From Rhizoclosmatium globosum (taxonomy: Eukaryota > Chytridiomycota > Chytridiomycetes > Chytridiales > Chytriomycetaceae): 64,000 bases of DNA. A program made the translations under genes and the position numbers. Below the pieces are notes generated by a model that searched no databases, was not told the DNA's origin, and worked only from the letters and a program-made list of their open reading frames with translations. Every line of letters begins with the position of its first letter. Within the stretch, counting starts at the first letter, position 1. The stretch spans positions 124,001 through 188,000 of the forward strand of contig MCGO01000077.1 of assembly GCA_002104985.1 (NCBI GenBank). The letters are read 5' to 3'. Of this stretch, positions 55,611 to 64,000 are shown piece after piece.

Positions 55611-56462
55611 TTAATTTGTACTCATGGCTTTTCCAGAGCTTGCTATGGATTTTTTCAGGTGTTCTATACTCAAAGCTTGCTCTCTTTCTGACAGCGAATA
55701 TAGGGCTACTTTCATCCCAACAAGAACAATAAATACTGCAAATAAGTATGCATTACAAATTACAATCAGTAGCGTTTGATATTCTGACAGTGCTGGAACA
55801 GTGACTGAGATTGCGAACAGTGCCATGGAAAAGTATAACAAAATACATGTGGCTGTGCCATAACGCTGAATCACAATGAATTCTGGCTCATGCAACTCGG
55901 CATGACTCAGATGTCGTGTGAAGGCCCACAAAAACATCGTATCAAACATGATGGCGGCAATACCAGCAATTCCAGGACACACATACTGAAGTAAATAAAC
56001 GGTATAATTGTCAAATTGTTTGTATGCTAGAACGATTTCAGGAATGACTTGAGCATAAAAGAATATTGGTGCGATTGGTATCAAGAATCTCAGAGTATAG
56101 TGCAACGCCGGCATTGTTCGTTTAATGACACCATGCGATCGCTGGTATGCATAGACAACATAACTGACTTCGACATTCGATATGCATAACTGATACATCA
56201 CTGAGACGAATCCCCCGTTTAATGCAGCTTTCTCCTTCGTTGTTATGATAACCAAACAAATATACATTCCGATTTGAGATATAGCTATGGTTACGAGCGA
56301 TAAATTGAATGGTGTTAACAGCTTCGCGAAAGCTTTCTTGCGAGGAAGTTCAAAGCGGAGAAGAAACCAACAAAGCGCTATGAACCCAATGAAGGACGCA
56401 ACCGCCAAAGACGCAGCTAAATACAGTGCAATTACATCTTGTTCCCGTCTTGGAAGACTCAT
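55611..56462 (-). CDS. Seven-transmembrane protein of unknown family
   Basis: Single exon. The start at 56462 (MSLPRREQDVIALYLAAS) is preferred; the frame stays open to a Met at 56552, which would add 30 residues without a clear role. 283 residues with seven hydrophobic segments: VIALYLAASLAVASFIGFIA, FNLSLVTIAISQIGMYICLV, VMYQLCISNVEVSYVVYAY, LRFLIPIAPIFFYAQVIPEI, YVCPGIAGIAAIMFDTMFLW, ATCILLYFSMALFAISVTV and LLIVICNAYLFAVFIVLVGM. A short extracellular N-terminus and a cytosolic Ser/Lys tail are predicted. The layout suits a fungal GPCR-like receptor, but I see none of the diagnostic motifs of rhodopsin, STE2, STE3 or Pth11 types. Frame intact. Confidence 0.68.
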   Translation of the reverse strand: MSLPRREQDVIALYLAASLAVASFIGFIALCWFLLRFELPRKKAFAKLLTPFNLSLVTIAISQIGMYICLVIITTKEKAALNGGFVSVMYQLCISNVEVSYVVYAYQRSHGVIKRTMPALHYTLRFLIPIAPIFFYAQVIPEIVLAYKQFDNYTVYLLQYVCPGIAGIAAIMFDTMFLWAFTRHLSHAELHEPEFIVIQRYGTATCILLYFSMALFAISVTVPALSEYQTLLIVICNAYLFAVFIVLVGMKVALYSLSEREQALSIEHLKKSIASSGKAMSTN

Positions 56463-56646
56463 TCTTTGTTTCAAGTGTGTTTTTGTCCGTATTTTTAGAA
56501 ACGGTGTCCGACAGTAGAACGAATAGAAACAAATATGAAACACAGCCCCCACAGACCAGAAGTTTACAGAAATGGCAGAGTGGTTTATTTATGTAAACGC
56601 AATGAAATAGATTAAAAGACAGAATTCCCAGAATCATCGAGCCAGA

Positions 56647-57875
56647 TTACCATCCACGCTTCTCGAACTGCTGCTCCTCCTTCAACTCGAAGCAGTTAAT
56701 TCCAACCATAGCCTCACCCAAGTCCTCTGACACCTCAGCAAGAACCTTAGGGTTGTTGTAGTTGGTAACGGCCTGAACAATGGCACGGGCACGCTTGGCT
56801 GGGTCACCAGACTTGAAGATTCCAGATCCAACGAAAACTCCGTCCATTCCGAGCTGCATCATAAGGGCGGCGTCGGCTGGAGTGGCGACACCACCTATTC
56901 CAAAAACACATCAGTCACCAGTATTCCCACATCCATATCATAATAAAATACGTACCAGCAGCAAAGTTGACAACTGGGAGACGTCCCAACTTCTTGACCT
57001 CGCATACAAGGGCGTATGGGGCCTGGATATCCTTGGCGTAAGCGTAAAGCTCCTCATCAGCCATAGCCTGAACCTTGCGGATCTCGCTCATCAAAGTTCT
57101 GGCGTGTCTGACAGCGTTGACGACGTCTCCGGTACCAGCCTCTCCCTTAGTTCGGATCATGGCAGCTCCCTCGTTGATACGTCTCAAAGCCTCACCTAGA
57201 CATGAATGTCAGTCAGGAAGTTCTTCATCGCAAGCCATGTGATATCTGGAGAAAATCTCATAGCCCAACCATCCCCAACTCCCTTTGAAAAAAGAAAACG
57301 CACCCAAGTTCTTGCATCCACAGACGAATGGAACCCCAAACTTCTGTTTGTCAATGTGGTGGGTGTCATCAGCTGGGGTCAAGACCTCAGACTCGTCAAT
57401 GTAGTCGACTTCAATGCTCTCCAAGATCTGAGCCTCAACAAAGTGTCCAATTCTGACCTTGGCCATGACTGGAATAGAAACGGCAGCCTGGATCTCCTTG
57501 ATCATCTTTGGGTCGGACATACGAGCAACTCCACCTGGGTAGGGAAGTGTTAGTAAGTGGTTTTAACAACCATGTGAATCTCACCGTCTTTACGGATGTC
57601 GGCTGGAACACGCTCCAAGGCCATGACGGCACAGGCACCAGCTTCCTCGGCAATACGAGCCTGCTCGGCGTTGATAACGTCCATGATCACTCCTCCCTAT
57701 CAACGTTGCCACAAGTTAGCCCCAAAAGTCGGGGAATTGGATTCGAAATACGTGTTGACGACGTTACCTTGAGGTTCTGGGCAAGACCAGCCTTGAGAAC
57801 AAAGGTGTTCTTAGCTGGGGCGGCAGTGCCGTTGGTGGTAGGTGCAACAAGGTTGGCTGGAGTCTGGAAGGTCAT
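56647..57875 (-). CDS. SNZ1: Pyridoxal 5'-phosphate synthase lyase subunit (PdxS/SNZ/PDX1)
   Basis: Five exons (57768-57875, 57585-57696, 57304-57534, 56956-57195, 56647-56894) give 312 residues, intact. Landmarks: [57 protein letters not shown] with the Schiff-base Lys, [45 protein letters not shown] and [15 protein letters not shown]. The dodecameric enzyme makes PLP from ribose or ribulose 5-phosphate, glyceraldehyde 3-phosphate and ammonia supplied by PdxT/SNO. No SNO gene lies next to it here, unlike the divergent SNO-SNZ pairs of yeast. Length and ending ([14 protein letters not shown]) are typical. Confidence 0.96.
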
Positions 57876-58053
57876 TGTGGGAGAGATTTTGTTACAATTG
57901 TGTCGTTTCCGAACTCAACCGATAAAAAGAAAATATGATTCACTGATCTCCACAGAAAAGCAATCGAAAACGTCATAAATAACGAAATTGGTAATAAGTT
58001 GGCTCAAGTTTTGGGGTGTTTCGAGTATCGAGATTCAAGGAATTCGAATGACA

Positions 58054-60078
58054 TCACTGACTCGATGATGCATCGTATCCGTATCGAGCTTGGGGATAAT
58101 TTGTCATGGAATAGGTGGCGTCGGCTGAGAATTGATGAGTTGGAACCTGGAATGTAAAAAATGGTTTTTGTTGGCTACCATCAGGCATAAAGGCTGATGC
58201 ATCCGGCAAGTTCAAGGAAGTTGGACTCTCAATGTTGAAAAACGTTGAAAACTGTTCTCCGCCAACTTGCTGTTGCTGGTGCATCATTTCTGCCTGGGCT
58301 GACAGCTGCTCCATATGATGTTGGTACGCATTTGGAGGCATTGAGTTCTGCATCATCACAGACTGTTGGAACATGTGCATACCCTGTTGTTGAGCGTGAG
58401 CGTTCGCCATCATGGACAATGGCGTCAAGAGAGCCATGGGTGATTCTCCTGGACCTTCATTGACCAGTTCTGGAACGTCTCCCTCTTCTTCTGTTGTGTT
58501 TCCGTCATGACGGTCTCCTGCCGCTTCTTGCTGTTTTCTTACAGCGGCTGTGATTTCCGCGGGACTCAAGCCGTGGGTTTTCAAGTGCGAAGACAAGCCA
58601 TCGACTCTTGCAAATGATCGTTCACATCCATTATGTTGACAGTGATATGGCTTCTCACCAGTATGCAAGCGAAAGTCTATACGAAATAATGTTAGTGTTT
58701 CCAATAAACGGATAACTTCGAAACTACTTACGACGGCGCAAATGCTCAAACCGCTTGAACGACTGCCCACAATTAGGAGCATTACAAACAAAATGCCTCT
58801 TATCGTCCTTGCTTCTAAAGTTGTCTGGATTCATGGCCTGGTTCGCGATTCCTGGGCTTGCTTGTACACGCGATCTTGAGCGTTGTTTGAAATTCGGGGA
58901 ACCCTCCAAAAGACTCATTGGAGCCGTGACCTTAATCGACTGGTGCTGGGGACTTGTGCTGCTACTTGGTACTTCGAGCCGCTGTCTTTTATTTGGGGAC
59001 TCGGGGCTTGAGTGCTGGATAGAGGGAGACTGTGAAGGAAACTGCTGAGACATCTGCAAGGGTGATAGTCGATGTTGTTGTATGTGAGGAGATGCAGATG
59101 GAATGAAAGCTTGTTGTTGGAAAGGGTTGATAGCGTCAATAAATGGTGAGTTGGCTGCCGAAGCTGCAGCACTGAGCGCTTGTTGAATGTATTCCTGCTG
59201 AAGAGCGGTTGCATCTTGATACTGCTGGTGAAGTTGCTGATCGATCCCAGAGTTAACTGACCCTTGTCGGGAAAAGACGTTCGGCGTAGTGGGGTTACTC
59301 GCGTCGACAGCAAAGGTAGGGAGACACTGTTGTTTCGCAAGATTCAAAGTAACATCTGCGGACATGGCACCATTTGGCATAGTAGTAGGCTCCAATCCTT
59401 GAGACTCCCTCTTAAGATCCCTTTCCAAAGCATCCTGTCAAAAAAACAAACTTGTCAGATTAAACAAACAGCCTCTCAGGGTTACACTCACCAAAAACAA
59501 GCGATCATGAGGCACAGAAAACCAATAAAACACCTTCTGCTTCTTTTGCGTGCGAATACAGTTCGACTTGAACAAAAAGTCCAACAACGGACTCCGCGGA
59601 TCTTCCAACGTCGCGTCAACACCAGGTTTCAGATTCCTCAAGTCACTAAACACGCCCTCCTCGAACTTCTTGTGCAAATGTGTCTTTACGGGACGCCCGA
59701 ATGCTGCAAAGCGGAACTGAAGGGCTTTGACAATGTCGGTTCCGGTAATATGGTACAAGTTGTTCCAGAGGACACAGGCGATCGTATCTTTTGTTGGAAG
59801 ACGAAGACGTTTGATTACTTGGCCGGGTTGCCATGCGGAGGGGGCGGTTACGAGAAAGAGCTTGAGCTTTTCAAGCGCGGTAGGGATGTCAGATCCAGCG
59901 TCTTGTTGGTCAAGGAACACTTGGCTGTGGAGGGACTGCCTTCACGTGGTGCATCGTGAAGAATAAGATGATCTTGCTGTTGCACGCTTGTTGATGATGA
60001 GCCGTTGACTAGTATTTCTGGTGCGTCTTCCTCTTCCTCGGAAACACGCTGTCTGGTTGAGCGCCGCTTTGGTGGCAT
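58054..60078 (-). CDS. STE12: Ste12-like transcription factor (STE homeodomain-like plus two C2H2 fingers), one apparent frameshift
   Basis: Exons 59492-60078, 58732-59434 and 58054-58676. The STE domain (about residues 50-165) is highly conserved: ALEKLKLFLVTAPSAWQPGQ, CVLWNNLYHITGTDIVKALQ, RFAAFGRPVKTH, FEEGVFSDLRNLKPG, NCIRTQKKQKVFYWFSVPHD. The middle is Gln/Ser-rich. Two C2H2 fingers near the C-terminus: FVCNAPNCGQSFKRFEHLRR and CQHNGCERSFARVDGLSSH; the second intron falls inside the His of the first. STE plus C2H2 is the layout of filamentous-fungal Ste12, the MAPK output for mating and invasive growth. One base is missing near 59940 (GAAGG for GAAGGG), upstream of the STE domain. About 637 residues. 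Confidence 0.92.
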
Positions 60079-60291
60079 TTGCTAATATGTTTCAAGTAAG
60101 GTTGGGAGAACTTGGTAACGGATGGACTGAAACGTCGGAGGTCTGTTTTTCCGAATGTCAGAGATGTTTTGAGGTGTCTTCCAAAGATTCTATTCCAAAA
60201 ATACCTTCGCCACAAAAATTCATTTCTGCAGTCGGAGTGTCTCTCCTTCAATATATTCTAACAAACTTCAAAGCTTTACAATATTTATTCC

Positions 60292-62823
60292 TCATTCCTC
60301 ATGCATAAGATGGCCCCTCCTCATATCCTGTGACAAGAAGTCCAGATTTCTGAAAACATTCAAGTTCTTTTCATCCGCAGCCTTCGCCAAATCCGGTCGG
60401 TTCACTGTAACAAAAGGAACGGTATTTAGTCAGCAGCGAATCGAATATCAGAACTATTTCAAAACTCACAGTATCGATCCATCACCATCCAAAGTGTATT
60501 CCACGTACTCCCTGACGCCATAGAATGCATCTCCCAAACCCGTTCCTCATACCCCTTCCCAGCCCCAACTCCATCCCCAGCCGCAACAACACTCTGCATA
60601 TTCATCTCCTGACACTCCAGAATCGCAACCAAATGCCTCACAGCATCAGCATACTTGCCCAACTGCAAATACGCAATAGCAACATTATACCTTGCGCGCA
60701 AGAAATCCGGGTTCAATTGCAAGGCACGAGTATACGCTTCCAATGCGCGGGAGGGGTCTTTTGAGTTTGCAAGTGTTGCGCCGAGTTTGTTCCAGAGTTG
60801 GTAGTCTTGTGGGTGGGAGGCGAGGCAGGATTGGAAACAGTCCATGGCCTTTGCGTGGTCGCCTGAAATGTTGAAGAGGACTCCGAGAGCCATTTGTGGG
60901 CCTGCGTCGAAAGAGGTTGTTGATGAGAGGCGAGCGGCGGCGAGGAATGTTGTTGTGAGGTGTTCGTGGTGGTTGAAGTTTGTGGCAGGTTGTTGGGAGA
61001 GGAGGTGTGAATATTGTGGGTTGTTTGTGAGCCATCCTTCAAGAGCTTTATAGGCCTCACTGAACATGCTTTCGTTGGTATATGATACAGCAAGTGCAAT
61101 GTGGCTGTCTAGAAGTGTAGGATCAAGTTCGATGGCTTTACGAAGTGCATTGATGGCAGCTCCTTCATTCTCGTTCTCTTGTTGACGCAAACCGAGATTT
61201 TTCCATGACGTCGCATCCATGGGATCAATTTGAACTGCTGCTTCCAATGATAATATCGAGTCACTCAAGTTTTGGTGTGACGCTACGTCTTTGAGCCGTT
61301 CCAATGGCTGGCTGACGTACGGATTGCTTGGAACAAAGTCGTAATTATTTTGTAGTTCAAGTTCTTCCATAAACGATCGAGAAGTTGTGGTTGGTTGAGT
61401 GTCCATGGCCATGGAGCTGCTAGGTTGCCCGATACTGTTCCAAGACATTTCGAGCTCCTCCCACTCTTTTTCTTTTGATTCCATAACAGCTGGATTTAGT
61501 CGCCCCATTCGAGCTGCTGCAGAACCAGTTCCGGTTTGTTGATAAAACTCGTTGAATGCATCTTCCATCGTGGCATAATCGTCTTCTTGAGCTGGAATTC
61601 CCAATTGCTCTGCTTCGGCGGCATTAGCCGTCGAAGTAGACAAAAAGTCACTCGTCCAAGACAAAGGCTGTTTCTGTTCGCCAGACAACTGGTATTGAGA
61701 CACGTAGTCGTCATCTCCAAGATAATAGCCCGAACTTCCTCTCATTCCACCGGCCACTTCATTGACCCAATCATCACTAACACTTAAAGGAGCCTGGTTT
61801 CGTGTAGCAGACGAAGTTGATACTCCGTCCTTCAATTCAACCACCTTATTCCCTTCAACCCCCAACTGACCGTCCCGAATCTGCTTCATGAATTCAATAA
61901 ACTTTGAGTTTGCGAATTTGGGATTGGTTGCGCCGTCGACCGTCTGGACCAGGTGACCAGCAGTTTGTGCGAGGAGGGAAGACGCGTCAGAACCCACAAT
62001 ATTGACTTCTGGTTGTTGTTGAGTAGATGTGCGTATTCTGCAGCCCAGTCTTGCTGATCTTGAATTGGGGAGGGTGTATTGGCATGGGCTGTTGCTTCCT
62101 CAAATGCTTCATCAAAGGCCTTGTCGTCATACTGCTGTTGCAAGACAGACGAAGGATGTTGTTGATGTATTGGAGTGTTGATGCTGGGAGATGCGAGGAA
62201 GGGCTGAGGAGTAAAGAGCTGGTTTCGATTGCGAGGAACAAAGCGAGACTGGTTTTGAAACGCAGTGACAGGCTGTTGGTGCTGCTGCTGCATTGAAGGA
62301 GGGGTGTACTGAACAGGATTCATTTGAACCATCGCCTCTAGAGTTGAGATGTTAGTGGAGACTGAGTAAGAATGATGTAATCACACACACCCTTTCCCTT
62401 TGCGCGTCCAAATGCCTCATCAAACAGTCCAAACTGATCAAATTCGTGACTTTGGTGGAACTGCTGCTGGATTCCGGCTTCAATAGGGATTGGTTGAAGA
62501 GACAGCTCGTTGCGCATCTGGTTGAAGTCGAATGGATTCTGGACCATTCGCTGGGCCTGTGCCTGTGTTTGTGCGTTGAAGAAGGCATCGGGGCCAGCCG
62601 ACTGGACCTGGTTCTGTTTGATGGTTTAGTTTTCTGAAAGGGTGTTCGAGTGTTCGAGTGGCGTTGGACGTACTCGGCCGAATCGAAGTGGCGCCGCCGA
62701 AGACGACGACGCCGCCGAAGATGAGTCACCGCGAAACTGAAGCGCCGCGGCAGAAGACGATGTTGAGTGTTGCACAAGGTTCTTCAGTGCCGAAGCGTTG
62801 CCCGTCGAACAGCTTGCGTCCAT
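60292..62823 (-). CDS. PEX5: PEX5 peroxisomal targeting signal 1 receptor, one apparent frameshift
   Basis: Exons 62674-62823, 62391-62613, 60470-62337 and 60292-60404. N-terminus MDASCSTGNASALKNLVQHS has the conserved Cys used for export ubiquitination and the LxxLxKH-like start. WAAEYAHLL and WVNEVAGGM are WxxxF/Y-like peroxin-binding motifs, with further acidic-aromatic repeats. From about residue 470 come TPR repeats (WKNLGLRQQENENEGAAINA, ALRKAIELDPTLLDSHIALA, LWNKLGATLANSKDPSRALE, YTRALQLNPDFLRARYNVAI) that bind PTS1 SKL-type C-termini. C-terminus FRNLDFLSQDMRRGHLMHEE. One base is missing near 62016, just after the WAAEY motif. The alternative Met two codons upstream (62829) is possible. 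Confidence 0.93.
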
Positions 62824-62962
62824 GTGCAAATCAGTGAAATGAACAGTAGTTTCAGTGTGCCACTTTCTGACCTGACAAATGCAAGTACCTACCCACGTGC
62901 CTTTGTTTGTATTTATCCTTATTATTTATTCGATATTAAGTTCGTTTAAAAAAGGGTGCCAG
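62824..62962. promoter_or_regulatory. Short divergent promoter, PEX5 and serine-rich gene
   Basis: 139 bp between two head-to-head start codons must serve both genes. AT-rich towards the serine-rich gene (62920-62955). Confidence 0.5.
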
Positions 62963-64000
62963 ATGGATTCCGACTCATCATCTGGAACAAACCGGCCACC
63001 CCGACCCAATTCGGCTCATCGACGAGGCGGAATCCAACCTTTTGCTGCTCCTCATGCTCCACCGCGTGCGATAAATGTTCGTGGCGCTCGCTCGTCAGCG
63101 TCAGAATCTGAGGATTCTGATGCAACATCGCGACTCTCTGCACGCGAAATTCTTCAAAATGAATTACGAGCACATAGAGCGAGTATTTCAACTTCAAGTA
63201 GTTTGAATTCTTCAGCGGCAAACTTGGATGGAAGGCGCAGTCGTTCAAATTCAGGTTTGATCCATCCTGTCAAACTCACCATCTCATGACATAATATACA
63301 AAAGGATCTTCCTCTCGCGCGTCGTCAGTGCAACCTTCGTCATCTAAACCACCGAAATTACGGAGACCTTCAGTGCCTCGATCAGAATCTACAAGTGGCT
63401 CACAGTCCCTCAGTGAACAATCCTCAAGGCATTCTCGCCGAGACTCTGCAGATTCTGGCTCTGAATCACGAACACCACGTGCATCAAGTATCCATAGGGG
63501 TCGCGAAACATCCATCAGACCGTCAGCCCTTGAGGCTTCAATTGAATCACTGCGTACAAGTACAACAACAGAAGCTTCAACAAAGAAAAGTGTATCTTCG
63601 TCGTCTTTTTCAACTGCGTCCGATCATAGCAGAACTCATAGTGAACGCAGCCAACCACCAGCCCGACCCACGTCTCGTGTTCCAGAGAAATGTGTGCGCA
63701 GCAGAGCGGGATCTTCAATGTCTAAAGTGAACTCTGACAGTAGCGGTGGAAAAGGAGGAAGCAGTAGTGAAAGCTTGCCGTTGTCAGAATCATCAGCAGG
63801 TTCTCAATCAACTTCAAATGAATCCACGTCAAGTGGTACAGCCCAATCAGATTCCAACAAATCTTCTGAGCAGTCATTCGTCACAACTACTTCATCCACA
63901 TCACTTTCATCGTCCGACTCATCGAGAAGCACTCGAACTTCATCCTCATCACTCACTGCCACACGTCGAGACAGATCAAGGTCAACAGCGCGGGATCGTC
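62963..64000 (+). CDS. Serine-rich low-complexity protein (C-terminus outside window)
   Basis: Exon 1 is 62963-63254 (MDSDSSSGTNRPPRPNSAHR), intron 63255-63304 (50 nt), then an exon open to the right edge, at least 328 residues in one frame. Over a third of residues are Ser, with Thr, Arg and Gly; motifs such as SRRDS, SGSES, RRDRSRSTARDR towards the edge look like an SR/RS-type or kinase-target domain. No globular domain is visible in the part present. Possible RNA-processing or scaffold role is guesswork. Partial. Confidence 0.6.

Overview
The window is compact fungal nuclear DNA. Genes are split by very short GT-AG introns (43 to 108 nt, mostly 45 to 65) with CTAAC- or CTGAC-like branch sites. 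Many genes lie 30 to 150 bp apart, and the families are typically fungal: Gti1/Pac2 (WOPR), Ste12, PiT phosphate permease, calcipressin, ArgJ, class III GH18 and GH20. A tandem RA-PH protein and membrane-anchored GH18 enzymes point away from Dikarya and suggest a zoosporic, chytrid-like lineage. That placement is an inference.

Layout. 0-4.4 kb: three tandem GH18 chitinase-like genes with an N-terminal membrane anchor. 4.7-7.8 kb: a WOPR regulator flanked by two related cysteine-rich single-pass proteins, then a 73-residue ORF. 8-10 kb: a secreted, probably GPI-anchored protein. 10.4-13.6 kb: an RA-PH protein with a C-terminal zinc-knuckle-like motif. 14-21 kb: a disordered protein, a TMEM198-like membrane protein, a PiT phosphate permease and a GPN-loop GTPase. 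21.5-30.1 kb: four ZIP zinc transporters with cysteine-cluster N-termini, interrupted by an FMN-dependent glutamate synthase-like gene. 30-38 kb: a YEATS protein, DPH4, a beta-hexosaminidase, an Ark/NAK-type kinase and calcipressin. 38-44.5 kb: a protein of about 2000 residues with two dynamin-like GTPase domains. 44.5-46.8 kb: a repeat-rich, gene-poor stretch with a tRNA-Leu-like remnant. 46.8-64 kb: a second hexosaminidase, a second WOPR regulator, ArgJ, importin-9, a seven-TM protein, PdxS/SNZ, Ste12, PEX5 and a serine-rich protein cut by the right edge.

Themes. Chitin use is prominent (three GH18, two GH20), and a WOPR gene lies beside the chitin genes at each end. Metal and phosphate uptake are grouped in the middle (four ZIPs, one PiT). 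The rest is housekeeping: nuclear import, peroxisomal import, arginine, vitamin B6, diphthamide and RNA polymerase assembly.

Caution. Many otherwise well-conserved genes show single-base frameshifts, nearly all one missing base and often in a short homopolymer. They cluster at about 18-30 kb and 38-43 kb and are absent from others such as importin-9, PdxS, ArgJ and YEATS. This looks like residual long-read consensus error rather than widespread gene death. Such genes are annotated as genes with the breaks noted.
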